Shown: positions 40,747 through 49,706 of the stretch, piece by piece
Position numbering within the stretch: position 1 is the first letter of the stretch
How the letters are laid out: every line of letters begins with the position of its first letter
Assembly: GCA_003480425.1 (NCBI GenBank)
Contig: QUJA01000001.1
Location: 220,204 to 284,203 of the forward strand
Direction of reading: 5' to 3'
DNA length: 64,000 nucleotides
DNA from: Firmicutes bacterium AM31-12AC
GTDB taxonomy: Bacteria; Bacillota; Clostridia; Lachnospirales; Lachnospiraceae
The notes under the pieces: model-generated
What the model saw: the letters and a program-made list of their open reading frames with translations, nothing else
The model's database searches: none
Told to the model about the DNA's origin: nothing
Made by a program: the position numbers and the translations under genes

Positions 40747-41897
40747 TTATTTTGTATAAACTGTATTCCCTTTTGCAATTACTTCAACAAGCTGAAGTTC
40801 TTGGTCAAGAATACAAAGATCAGCATCATAGTCTTCTTTAATCTTACCTTTTCCTTTAAGACGAAGAATATCTGCTGGATTTGATGTAATTGTAGAAATA
40901 GCTATTTCTAAAGGAATTTCTGTTTTAAATACACATTCCTTTACTTCCTTCAGAAGGCAGCTGGACTGTCCAACGCCCATTCCAAGGAATTCGCCATCAC
41001 TACTGTACATAGGAAGGCTTCCCTGTCCATCAGAAGAAATTGTCATGCGGTCAGGATTTACACCTGCATCTAACATCCGTTTAATGCCATTGCATACACG
41101 TACCTCATCACAGATAGTTTCCCAATAATCAATATCTTCATTTCCTGTAAAGTCTACTGCTCCGCCTTTTAGTGCATACTCAATCGACTTGCCAAAAAGC
41201 ATCTCATTTCGATTAATATGTGTTGGCAGGATTTGAGAAGCCGGTATCTCTGTCTCATCTACTACTCGCTCAATAAGATCTAAGCATCTCGGACTGTCGC
41301 CAAGATGAACATTTACAATACCAGCTTTCCCTGAAAGGACACCACCAAGTCTCGTATCCGCAACAACACGTGTAAATTCCTCAAAAGTCGGCTGTGAAGA
41401 ACGATGATCAGAAATCGCGATTTCTCCGGTTCCAACAATTTCCTGAATCATCATAATGTCTTTTACAATACTGTCAGTCAACGTGCGAACCGGAATCTGA
41501 TAACTGCCTGTATAACAGTATGCTGACATTCCCTGCTCATTCAATCCTTTTGTCTTTGCAACCAGTGCACACATATCACGGCCGATTCCATCTGTTCCAA
41601 GACAGCCGACAACTGTTGTTACTCCAACTTCGTAAGTCCTTCCATAGTTGCTTCCGGAGTACGATTGGCGAATCCGCCTTCGCCACCGCCTCCGAGTACA
41701 TGAACATGACTATCAATGAATCCTGGAGTTAAAAGCAACCCCTCTCCATTGATTATTTCTGCCTCAGAAAGAAATCCGTCTGCGGATATAGAACCTGCAT
41801 CTTTAATCTTGACAATCTTATCATTGATTGTAAGTACATCTTTTTTCCCCAGATGCTTTGGGGCATAAACATCAATATTCTGAATTAATTTCATCAT
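40747..41897 (-). pseudogene. iadA: Beta-aspartyl (isoaspartyl) dipeptidase, frameshifted
   Basis: Two frames of one amidohydrolase of about 382 residues. The first (41619-41897) has the metal-binding TPGFIDSHVHVLGGGGEGGF; after a lost G near 41630 the other frame continues VGVTTVVGCLGTDGIGRD and runs to 40747. It includes ILPTHINRNEMLF and MTISSDGQGSLP with further ligands. IadA cleaves isoaspartyl dipeptides. Adjacent to a YfcC-type transporter, it would form a peptide uptake and salvage operon. Only the single-base gap argues against function. Confidence 0.9.
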
Positions 41898-41926
41898 AAA
41901 TCACTCCCAATTACCAAATGCATATT

Positions 41927-43447
41927 TTAGAATCCAATTCCAACTGCAATAAGAATTGTAATGATTGCACCTATCATTAAGACACCAAGGAATTTCCACA
42001 TGAATTTAACCCAGTTAGACCACTCAATCTTTGCAATCGCAAGAGATCCAATCAGACATCCGGATGTAGGAACAATCAGGTTTGTAAATGCATCACCTAG
42101 CTGGAATGCAACTACAGCTGTCTGACGTGAAACACCTAACAGATCTGACAATGGAGCCATAATCGGCATTGTAATTGCAGCCTGTCCTGTTCCGGATACA
42201 ACAAAGAAATTGAATATGGACTGGAACAGATACATAAGTACTGCTGCAACTGCTCCGGAAACTCCAGACAGTGCATTTGAAATATTATACATAATTGTAT
42301 TGATAACTGTAGGTGTTGTCGGATCAGATCCACCAAGAACCTGCATGATACCCTGAGCCATAGCAACAACAAGTGCTGCACCGATCAGGTCTTTTGCTCC
42401 ATCTTTGAAAGAAGTTGCAATATCATTCAATCTCATATCGTTCAGCTTAAAGATAACTCCAATCACACCGGAAACAATTCCCATAATAAAGAACTGTGTT
42501 GCAATCTCTGGCATATAGTATCCTTGAGTCATAACTCCCCAAATTACCCATACTACTGTAGCAGCCAGTGTCAGAAGAACTAAAATATGTCCAAGACCAA
42601 ATGAATGTCCTTCGTCAATTCCTGTTTTTTCATTCTGCTCACGGAAATATGAATCCGTCTTATATGCGATTGAGATCGTCGGAGTCTTTTTGATCTTTGA
42701 TGCATAGAACATAGTCATTCCACAGCCAAGTGCTGTAAATACTACCCACATTACCATACGGAATCCCGCTCCGGAAAATACATCAATACCTGCAATCCCC
42801 TGTGCAATACCTACCGAGAATGGATTCATCCAAGATGAACCGAAACCAATCTGTGTTGCAACATAGGTAACAAGAACTGCGATAACTGAATCATATCCAA
42901 CTGCTACAAATAATGGACAAAGAATCATAGTAAACGGAAGTGCTTCTTCTCCCATCCCGAAAACTGCTCCCCCAAGAGAAAACAGTACGAAAAGTACTGG
43001 AATCAGCAGTTTCTCGGCTCCCTTTGCCTTACGGATCAATCCGATCAGTCCGGATTCAATTGCACCGGTACGTATCATGATACCAAATGCACCACCTACA
43101 ACCATAAGGAATGCGATAATCTCGATTGCAGAACTGCTTACGATTCCGTTATACATATAATTAAAGAATCCTGTTCCGCCATCTCCGCTAAAAAGTGCTA
43201 CTCCTTCCGTTACTACGTTCCCTGCATCGTCTGTCAGATACTGGAAACTTCCGTCTTTGATTACTGTACGGGTTTTCTCAACACCATTGATCATGTACGA
43301 AATATCCTGTGTTTCGTAAAATCCCTTTGGTACAAGGAAAGTCAGAAGTGCTGCGACAACAACTACCAGAAAAATAATAATGTAGGTGTCAGGCACTTGA
43401 AATCCCTTGTTAAAAGACTTTAACCCTTTTCCTTCTTTTTTGCTCAT
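41927..43447 (-). CDS. YfcC family transporter
   Basis: 506 residues from MSKKEGKGLKSFNKGF (GGAGGAGACTCAAAA upstream; an earlier in-frame ATG lies inside that site). About 12 membrane helices with YfcC/ArsB-like motifs: FGMGEEALPFTMILCPLFVA, SSWMNPFSVGIAQGIAGI, and VVSGTGQAAITMPIMAPLSD near the end. The family moves arginine/ornithine, dipeptide-derived or C4-dicarboxylate substrates. Pairing with isoaspartyl dipeptidase suggests import of aspartyl peptides or export of products. Confidence 0.92.
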   Translation of the reverse strand: MSKKEGKGLKSFNKGFQVPDTYIIIFLVVVVAALLTFLVPKGFYETQDISYMINGVEKTRTVIKDGSFQYLTDDAGNVVTEGVALFSGDGGTGFFNYMYNGIVSSSAIEIIAFLMVVGGAFGIMIRTGAIESGLIGLIRKAKGAEKLLIPVLFVLFSLGGAVFGMGEEALPFTMILCPLFVAVGYDSVIAVLVTYVATQIGFGSSWMNPFSVGIAQGIAGIDVFSGAGFRMVMWVVFTALGCGMTMFYASKIKKTPTISIAYKTDSYFREQNEKTGIDEGHSFGLGHILVLLTLAATVVWVIWGVMTQGYYMPEIATQFFIMGIVSGVIGVIFKLNDMRLNDIATSFKDGAKDLIGAALVVAMAQGIMQVLGGSDPTTPTVINTIMYNISNALSGVSGAVAAVLMYLFQSIFNFFVVSGTGQAAITMPIMAPLSDLLGVSRQTAVVAFQLGDAFTNLIVPTSGCLIGSLAIAKIEWSNWVKFMWKFLGVLMIGAIITILIAVGIGF

Positions 43448-43596
43448 TTTTGAGTCTCCTCCCATTTTTGATATGCTATATCAGTGTACCATAGAATACT
43501 CAAAATCTAACTAAAAATTTACATATTTCATCAATTTTATGTTATTTTCTTGTATTTTTATACACCTAAAGGTGGGATTTGGCTCTATAAAGCGTT

Positions 43597-44514
43597 TTAC
43601 TCTTTCGGATTATCTCCAGCCCGATAAGGCACTGTTGCCGCCGGAACAACCGCCGAAGCTGGTTCTGTATGTATATCCTGATCATCAAAAAAGATATGTG
43701 CCCCAAATGCTGCAAGCACTTCTGTCTTGCTGACCCCACCAAGGAAAAATGCTTCATTAATGGATACACCCCAATTGCGAAGTGTTTTCACTGCACGTTC
43801 ATGCGCAGGAGCATTTCTTGATGTGACAAGTGCTGTTCGGATCGGCTGAATATCTTTTTCTTTAAACATCTGCTGCACATAAGACAGTTTTGTCAGGAAG
43901 TTAGCAAAAGGACCTTTCGCCATCGGCGTGTTCGCATTTGCTTTCTCATGCTCTTCAAATGCCTGTATTCCATTCTTCTGGAAAATCTTTTCAGATTCAG
44001 CAGAAAATAGTACTGCATCTCCATCAAAAGCAATACGGATCTGATCAATCTTTTGCTTCGGATCAGCATGTGCTTCACCCGTAAGAATACGACCTGCAGC
44101 AATCCCATCATTGATTGCCGACTGTACATCATCTGAATTCGCCGACAAAAACAAGTCTGTCTTAAAAGCCTTTAAATAAGGAGCTATTTCTGCACCGCTT
44201 GTCAACGCAGCTCTCGTAATATCCAAGCCATAATGCTGTATAGAATTAAAAATACGAAGACATGTATTTGCATTATTCCGTGACATAATAATCACTTCCA
44301 CCAGTCTTCCAAATCCTGTATTATTCAGCTCTAAAAATGCTTTGATCAATTGAAATGCTGCACCCTTTTGAAGGATCTCATTCTCATGTGCTACCTGATA
44401 AGCTTCATATGCTTCAACACCTTGTTCTTCGAATATTTTATTCTCCTGTTCAAGATTAAATAAAGCTCTTGAACTAATCCCTATTACAAGAGGTTTTGAT
44501 AAATCATACGGCAT
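43597..44514 (-). CDS. 5'-nucleotidase (NT5C1 family)
   Basis: 305 residues from MPYDLSKPLVIGISSRALFN (GGAGGTGGTAAAA upstream). Cytosolic 5'-nucleotidase I fold: AFDGDAVLFSAESE with the catalytic aspartates, VTSRNAPAHERAVKTLRNWG, and FLGGVSKTEVLAAFGAHIFF, DDQDIH. It dephosphorylates nucleoside monophosphates, usually AMP or IMP. The gene is single, in the same direction as its neighbours but with ~140-base gaps on both sides. Confidence 0.92.
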   Translation of the reverse strand: MPYDLSKPLVIGISSRALFNLEQENKIFEEQGVEAYEAYQVAHENEILQKGAAFQLIKAFLELNNTGFGRLVEVIIMSRNNANTCLRIFNSIQHYGLDITRAALTSGAEIAPYLKAFKTDLFLSANSDDVQSAINDGIAAGRILTGEAHADPKQKIDQIRIAFDGDAVLFSAESEKIFQKNGIQAFEEHEKANANTPMAKGPFANFLTKLSYVQQMFKEKDIQPIRTALVTSRNAPAHERAVKTLRNWGVSINEAFFLGGVSKTEVLAAFGAHIFFDDQDIHTEPASAVVPAATVPYRAGDNPKE

Positions 44515-44662
44515 TTTTACCACCTCCGATTAAGAAAAGAATCATATATCTATCACATCTTTCTTACATTATATATTTCCATCTTACGAGTTACAAGTGA
44601 AAATATATAGGAAAAGATTGCATTTTTATGAATTTTCAATGTAATCCCAATGAATTTTCAGT

Positions 44663-45430
44663 CTATTTTTTAAATTCTACTGCATGTTTTCTCTTCCAAA
44701 GCGGAAATAAATTACGCTGACATACATAATTCTTTCGTTCATCTATCGCAATCGCGTGAAAAAAGGTCTTCCACATATCTGTATACTCATCCTCATAATC
44801 TTCTGTCTTTCTCAATGTCTGAAATTCTTCATCTGTCAGATATCGCAGGTAGTTCTCTCCGTCTTTTGAATGAACACAGGCCGTTTTGCGATTATCGTCT
44901 ATAATCATCCAATGCTCTGAAGGCATACGATCTGCAAAATGTCTGCCTACCAGCATAATGACATCACTTTTCGTCTCTAGATGACTGACATAAACATTGC
45001 CTGAGTTCAACCGCTCAAATCGTGCAAACTCTCTAAAATGATGGCTCTCATTGGACACTTTTCGACGCAATTCCAGTATCCGCATCACATACGGATTCGC
45101 ATATTGCTGTAGTACACTCTCTCCGGTTTTGAATCCAACACGAAGGAAATTATAAATTGCCTGCAGTGCATCTTCCTCAGCAGACAAAGTCGCCAGATAG
45201 ATATTCAGATATGCTTCATCCGAAATATCTCTCCGAATCGAACGAATTACCTTTTCTGCTTTGGAAAGATCTTGGTCTATATGAATATATTCATCAAATA
45301 TCGTTTGTTGAAATACTGGTTCTTTCTTTAATTGTATTTGGTCATGGCCAATCCGCAAGGCTTCAGACCAAGCATCATAGATACAAGTCATGATATCTTC
45401 CAAACGGTCTTTACAAGTAAAAATCTTCAT
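44663..45430 (-). CDS. TIGR03915 family putative DNA metabolism protein
   Basis: 255 residues from MKIFTCKDRLEDIMTCIYDA. Features: LRVGFKTGESVLQQYANPYV, HHFREFARFERLNSGNVYVS, VGRHFADRMPSEHWMIIDDN, and ending NLFPLWKRKHAVEF, matching the TIGR03915/DUF4130 family. It is always found beside the radical-SAM protein TIGR03916, as here, where the ATG overlaps the stop of that gene. Predicted role in DNA repair or modification; SOS-controlled in this genome by the LexA boxes upstream. Confidence 0.93.
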   Translation of the reverse strand: MKIFTCKDRLEDIMTCIYDAWSEALRIGHDQIQLKKEPVFQQTIFDEYIHIDQDLSKAEKVIRSIRRDISDEAYLNIYLATLSAEEDALQAIYNFLRVGFKTGESVLQQYANPYVMRILELRRKVSNESHHFREFARFERLNSGNVYVSHLETKSDVIMLVGRHFADRMPSEHWMIIDDNRKTACVHSKDGENYLRYLTDEEFQTLRKTEDYEDEYTDMWKTFFHAIAIDERKNYVCQRNLFPLWKRKHAVEFKK

Positions 45431-46959
45431 TAGCATACTCCAAAATCTGTCAACGTCATCTGTGTAAATGACTCATTCGCATGTTGTGTGTTCCATATAT
45501 CCTTCGTGTCTACACTAATTAGTTGACGCGTAATATAAGATGCCTCAATAGGAGTATGATACATCTGTTTCCCACCACACGTGATGAAATAATGTGCACG
45601 CTTTAATACTACTCCCATCTTCTTTAGACTATCATAATCAAGTCTGCCATAGCGTCTTGCATAGGTGATACGACTCGCTGATTTAGGCCCGATTCCCGGA
45701 ACACGAAGCAGTGTAGCATAATTTGCTTTTTCTACTTCTACCGGAAACTGCTCTAAATGGCGCAATGCCCAATCGCACTTCGGATCAATCATTTCATTGA
45801 AATTCGGCTGCTCTAAAGACAATAATTCTCCTGCCTGAAACCCATAAAATCGAAGCAGCCAATCAGCCTGATATAATCTGTGCTCACGTAAAAGCGGTGG
45901 TGGCGTTCCGATCTCCGGCAATACCTTGTCTTCGTTCAAAGGAATGTATGCTGAATAAAAGACACGTTTCAAATCAAACCCCTGATACAATGCCTGAGTC
46001 GTCTGCAACAACGTATAGTCACTCTCACCTGTCGCACCAATGATCATCTGCGTGCTCTGTCCGGCTGGAGCGAAACTGCGCTTCAATTGCGACATGTCAC
46101 GCGGTGCCAATTGATTCGCATTCTCCCATGTCAGTGCATGATCCAGTGAGGTATATCTTTTATAAGATTCTAATCGATTCATCTGAGAATCTTGAGAAAT
46201 TGCTGTATCATTCTTCTGAGCATTCAAGCACTCAGAAAAATGCTTTTTCGAAGCATCAGAAAAAATACCTGCATTCAAAAACTTATTTCCTCCACTTCGA
46301 TCCATATATGCTGACTTTCCAATTGCCATTCTATGAGATGCAATCGTACTCTGCACCTTCCCCATAGGATTCAGAATGTTCTTCATGGTCTTATTCGGAG
46401 CCAACATATGCAATCCTTCTTCCGTTGGTAATTCAAGATTGACACTGATACGATCCGCAAGATATCCCGCTGATGCAAGCAGCTCGTCCGAAGCTCCCGG
46501 AATCGTCTTGATATGAATATAACCATTGAAATGATATTTCGTCCGAAGCAACAATAACGTCTCGCACATCTTCTCCATCGTATAAGTCGGATTCTTTAAG
46601 ATTCCGGAACTCAAAAACAGACCCTCGATATAATTACGCTTATAAAACTCTACTGTTAAGTCACAGATTTCTTCCGGAGTAAAAGTAGCCCGCTTTACAT
46701 CATTGCTCTTACGATTAATACAATACTTGCAATCATAAGCACAATGGTTCGTCATTAAAATCTTAAGCAAGGAGATACATCTGCCATCTGCCGCAAAACT
46801 ATGACAAATGCCGCATGCCTCTGCATTGCCGAGCTCTCCTTTCTTTCCCCGCCGGCTTGACCCGCTTGATGTACATGCCACATCATATTTTGCTGCGTCA
46901 GCAAGAATCTGCAGCTTTTCCTGTGTTGTATAATTACTATTCCTAATATCTGTATTCAT
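45430..46959 (-). CDS. Putative DNA modification/repair radical SAM protein (TIGR03916)
   Basis: 509 residues. The radical SAM cluster CAYDCKYC lies near residue 75, with an upstream cysteine pair CGICHSF. A C-terminal helix-hairpin-helix DNA-binding motif (LLRVPGIGPKSASRITYARR) points to DNA as substrate. The start MNTDIRNSNYTT is taken because the promoter -10 TATAAT (46966-46971) ends just 7 bases before it, which would make the mRNA nearly leaderless. No ribosome site is visible. A LexA box lies between -35 and -10. Confidence 0.92.
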   Translation of the reverse strand: MNTDIRNSNYTTQEKLQILADAAKYDVACTSSGSSRRGKKGELGNAEACGICHSFAADGRCISLLKILMTNHCAYDCKYCINRKSNDVKRATFTPEEICDLTVEFYKRNYIEGLFLSSGILKNPTYTMEKMCETLLLLRTKYHFNGYIHIKTIPGASDELLASAGYLADRISVNLELPTEEGLHMLAPNKTMKNILNPMGKVQSTIASHRMAIGKSAYMDRSGGNKFLNAGIFSDASKKHFSECLNAQKNDTAISQDSQMNRLESYKRYTSLDHALTWENANQLAPRDMSQLKRSFAPAGQSTQMIIGATGESDYTLLQTTQALYQGFDLKRVFYSAYIPLNEDKVLPEIGTPPPLLREHRLYQADWLLRFYGFQAGELLSLEQPNFNEMIDPKCDWALRHLEQFPVEVEKANYATLLRVPGIGPKSASRITYARRYGRLDYDSLKKMGVVLKRAHYFITCGGKQMYHTPIEASYITRQLISVDTKDIWNTQHANESFTQMTLTDFGVC

Positions 46960-46965
46960 ATTTTT

Positions 46966-46994
46966 ATTATACAAACATTTGTTCTGTAATGCAA
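46966..46994 (-). promoter_or_regulatory. SOS-controlled promoter of the radical-SAM repair operon
   Basis: On the minus strand TTGCAT, 17 bases, TATAAT. The 14-base LexA-like box 46972-46985 fills the spacer, so LexA binding would block RNA polymerase. Confidence 0.82.
46972..46985. promoter_or_regulatory. LexA box 1
   Basis: AGAACAAATGTTTG on the minus strand, one base from the Gram-positive SOS box CGAACRNRYGTTYG; within the promoter spacer. Confidence 0.8.
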
Positions 46995-47002
46995 GTGTTT
47001 TT

Positions 47003-47016
47003 CGAACAAATGTTTG
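47003..47016. promoter_or_regulatory. LexA box 2
   Basis: CGAACAAATGTTTG, an exact match to the Gram-positive SOS box CGAACRNRYGTTYG, 17 bases upstream of box 1 and just above the -35. The two boxes can be read as one long inverted repeat. Confidence 0.88.
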
Positions 47017-47077
47017 TATATGATCATTCGAAAAAATATCGTAATAGTCTTATTTCCATGTTTTCTATTTCTGCATA

Positions 47078-47557
47078 TTATTTTTCTACTAATATATATT
47101 CCATTTGTCTTTCTTTCGTTCGCATTCCCATTTTTTCATAAAATTTCTCTGCTGGAGTATTTCCTGCCCATACATTCAATGTCACTTCATAGCACCCTAT
47201 CTGTTTCGCTTCATTTTTTACATATTCAAACAGACTTTCGCCAACATGCTGACCTCGAACCTCTTGACTGACACAAAGATCATCAATAAAAAACGTCTTA
47301 AACGGAACCATGTTGTTTGAAAAAGGCTGCTCTTGTAATTGACAAAATGCATACCCTACACAAACATCATCCTCATCCACTGCAACATATATTGGCTTTT
47401 CTTTATGTTTCAAAAGCTCTCTCAATTCGTCTATCGTATATTTGGTCGTGCCCGGAATAAAAATATCAGGCCTTATATCTGCATGAATTTGTAACACTTG
47501 CTCTAATAACTCTAAAATTCTCGGAATATCTTTTTCTTTCGCTTTTCTAATAATCAT
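47078..47557 (-). CDS. GNAT family N-acetyltransferase
   Basis: 159 residues from MIIRKAKEKDIPRIL, with ATGGAGGTAAAA just upstream. Acetyl-CoA binding motif A: FIDDLCVSQEVRGQHVGESLFEYV, then VTLNVWAGNTPAEKFYEKMGM. Similar to RimI/YhbS-style acetyltransferases; the substrate is not determined. It ends 119 bases from the SOS promoter, transcribed toward it. Confidence 0.93.
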   Translation of the reverse strand: MIIRKAKEKDIPRILELLEQVLQIHADIRPDIFIPGTTKYTIDELRELLKHKEKPIYVAVDEDDVCVGYAFCQLQEQPFSNNMVPFKTFFIDDLCVSQEVRGQHVGESLFEYVKNEAKQIGCYEVTLNVWAGNTPAEKFYEKMGMRTKERQMEYILVEK

Positions 47558-47619
47558 TTTTACCTCCATCCATTCTCATTCTTCTGCAAAACATTTATCT
47601 ACTGTTCGTTTATCACGCT

Positions 47620-48111
47620 CTATCTTGTTATATCAAACATTTCCCTGCAAATCATTTTTCCACATGATGTTTTGAAAATATTATGATAGGCTTTTAAAGC
47701 CGCTTCTTTCGATAAACCATCTTCCATAATATTCACCAGGAAATCAGCCTCTACCAATATCTGATAATCTATACCATCAATATTATTATACGTATGATGA
47801 TGTGCAATCAAATACTGCACACGCTCAGATACCTCTTGTTCAAATCCTAATTTTCTAAGCAGCTTTTCTGCTATTGCAGGGCCTTCTTTTTCTTGTAGTT
47901 TTCCATTGCAATCACCATATTTTTCTTCACAGAAATGAATTCCAATATCATGTGTCAAAGCTGCTGCTTCAATGGTAAACAAACATTTCTTATCTACATT
48001 TTCCGTTTCTGCTATCAATTTTGCATAACTATGCACTTTACAAAAATGTTGAATTCTCTTTGAATCTCCTCTATATAACTCAATCATTGCTAAATGTAAT
48101 TTATTTATCAT
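47620..48111 (-). CDS. HD domain phosphohydrolase
   Basis: 163 residues with a complete HD signature: HFCKVHSYAKLIAE, AAALTHDIGIHFCEEKYGDC, IAHHHTYNN, then LVEADFLVNIMEDG. Family members hydrolyse nucleotide phosphates or cyclic nucleotides. AGGAGGAAATTTTAG precedes the start. It is 50 bases upstream of the GNAT gene and probably co-transcribed. Confidence 0.9.
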   Translation of the reverse strand: MINKLHLAMIELYRGDSKRIQHFCKVHSYAKLIAETENVDKKCLFTIEAAALTHDIGIHFCEEKYGDCNGKLQEKEGPAIAEKLLRKLGFEQEVSERVQYLIAHHHTYNNIDGIDYQILVEADFLVNIMEDGLSKEAALKAYHNIFKTSCGKMICREMFDITR

Positions 48112-48178
48112 CTAAAATTTCCTCCTCTTGCACATTATAATAATTCTCAAATTAATCCTATATTTCCCTTGATATACA

Positions 48179-48871
48179 TCACATTTTCCTTGTTGAATCC
48201 ACATCATTAGAAATCATTAATTCAAAATGATTTCGATTTGTTTTTATAAAACCTTCTTTTTGTAACTTTGATATTTCCGTAGACATTGCTGCACGGTCAA
48301 TACAAAGATAATCTGCTAACTGCTGCCGGTCAAAAGGAATATCAAAGGATAAAGATGAATGTCTGATGGATTCGGCTGACAGATATGACAATAGTTTATC
48401 TCTTGTCGTTCGCTTGCCAACATGTGTGATCTTATCGTTCAAGATCAGTATCTTATTTGCCAGGACACTGACCAGGTTACGGATCAACTTCTGATGATGC
48501 TCGCATGCAGTTGGACAAGTAACCAAAAGCTTCTGGACATTTAGGAAAATAATTTCACAGTCCTCATCTGCTACCACACTGATATTCAAAACAGCACCCG
48601 GACTTGCCGCATATGGTTCTCCGAAAAAATCACCGGCATGACATTTTGATAAAATATTGCGATGCCCCCAGAGATCTTCCTGGATAACAAGAACACAGCC
48701 TGACACCACAAGTCCCATTACTTCTGTAGAATCTGCTGCTCTGAAAATATAAGAATCTCTCTCTTTTGAAACTGTTGTTGCCTCTACACAGTGCAATATG
48801 GATAATATTTCGTCATCAGTAAGACCTTTAAAGAAAGGACTGTTCCTTAAAATGGGTAAAAATTTTTTCAA
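48179..48871 (-). CDS. Crp/Fnr family regulator (HcpR-like)
   Basis: 230 residues. Cyclic-nucleotide-like N-terminal roll (VMGLVVSGCVLVIQEDLWGH, AGDFFGEPYAASPGAVLNIS) and winged helix DIPFDRQQLADYLCIDRAAMSTEISKLQKEGFI. It is divergent from the ferredoxin-hcp operon, the classical arrangement of HcpR/Fnr-type regulators that respond to NO or nitrosative stress. The two start signals are about 100 bases apart. Its ligand is not predictable from sequence alone. Confidence 0.92.
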   Translation of the reverse strand: MKKFLPILRNSPFFKGLTDDEILSILHCVEATTVSKERDSYIFRAADSTEVMGLVVSGCVLVIQEDLWGHRNILSKCHAGDFFGEPYAASPGAVLNISVVADEDCEIIFLNVQKLLVTCPTACEHHQKLIRNLVSVLANKILILNDKITHVGKRTTRDKLLSYLSAESIRHSSLSFDIPFDRQQLADYLCIDRAAMSTEISKLQKEGFIKTNRNHFELMISNDVDSTRKM

Positions 48872-48915
48872 AATTGTTCCTCCTGTTGGAAATCAAACAT
48901 ACAAGTTGCATTTAT

Positions 48916-48921
48916 TATACT
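48916..48921 (+). promoter_or_regulatory. -10 element of the ferredoxin-hcp operon
   Basis: TATACT, with no good -35 at the right distance (TCAAAC), as expected for a promoter that needs an activator such as the divergent Crp/Fnr protein. Confidence 0.5.
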
Positions 48922-48969
48922 ATGATTCTAACAGAAATAAAAATTTTATGCTATAGACGGAGGGTAAAA

Positions 48970-49689
48970 ATGATAAGAAAGATTATTCGAATTGATAAAG
49001 AAAAATGTAATGGATGCGGTGCCTGTGCAGATGCCTGTCATGAAGGTGCCATTGATATCATTGACGGAAAAGCAGAATTGGTAAGAGAACATTTCTGTGA
49101 CGGGCTTGGTGATTGTCTCCCGGAATGTCCTACAGGAGCCATTTCTTTTGAAGAAAGAGAGGCTCCTGCATATGATGAAGAAGCCGTAAAAGAAGCGCAG
49201 AAAAAAGTATTTGCCAAAAATCAGGCAATGTCTACACACACCGGCTGTCCTGGTTCTAGAAGTATGCAAATTCAGCGATTCGAAACACCTGAAACCATAA
49301 AATCAGCTCCAAGCGTAGAGCAGCTATCAAAACTTCAGAACTGGCCAGTACAGATTAAACTTGCACCTGTAAGTGCCCCCTATTTTGACGGCGCAAAACT
49401 ATTGATTGCAGCCGATTGTACTGCTTATGCATATGCAAGCTTTCATCAGGATTTTATTCGGAATAAGGTAACATTAATCGGCTGTCCTAAATTAGATCAG
49501 GTAGATTATAGCGAGAAATTGACTGCAATTATTCAAAATAACAACATTCAAAGTGTAACAATTGTAAGAATGGAAGTTCCTTGCTGTGGTGGTCTGGAAA
49601 TGGCAGCAAAAAAGGCGCTTCAGGATAGTGGAAAATTCTTACCATGGCAGGTTATAACAATAAGTATTGATGGGAAAACTATAGAATAA
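48970..49689 (+). CDS. Ferredoxin-domain protein of the hcp operon
   Basis: 239 residues from MIRKIIRIDKEKCNGCGACA (GACGGAGGGTAAAA upstream). Residues 13-65 form a 2[4Fe-4S] ferredoxin: CNGCGACADACHEGA and CDGLGDCLPECPTGA. The rest contains CPGSRSMQIQRFE, LLIAADCTAYAYASF, VTLIGCPKLDQVDYSEKL and VPCCGGLEMAA, a conserved partner of Hcp in anaerobes. It probably feeds electrons to Hcp, encoded 17 bases downstream. Confidence 0.93.
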   Translation: MIRKIIRIDKEKCNGCGACADACHEGAIDIIDGKAELVREHFCDGLGDCLPECPTGAISFEEREAPAYDEEAVKEAQKKVFAKNQAMSTHTGCPGSRSMQIQRFETPETIKSAPSVEQLSKLQNWPVQIKLAPVSAPYFDGAKLLIAADCTAYAYASFHQDFIRNKVTLIGCPKLDQVDYSEKLTAIIQNNNIQSVTIVRMEVPCCGGLEMAAKKALQDSGKFLPWQVITISIDGKTIE

Positions 49690-49706
49690 AAAAGGAGAAT
49701 ACAATA

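Noticed and set aside
46104..46367. Plus-strand ORF inside the radical-SAM gene
   Set aside because: Antisense shadow; no ribosome site and no recognisable domain.
48840..48970. Fnr box TTGAT-N4-ATCAA between the HcpR-like gene and hcp operon
   Set aside because: Only TTGGAAATCAA-like sequence is present; spacing and half-sites do not match.
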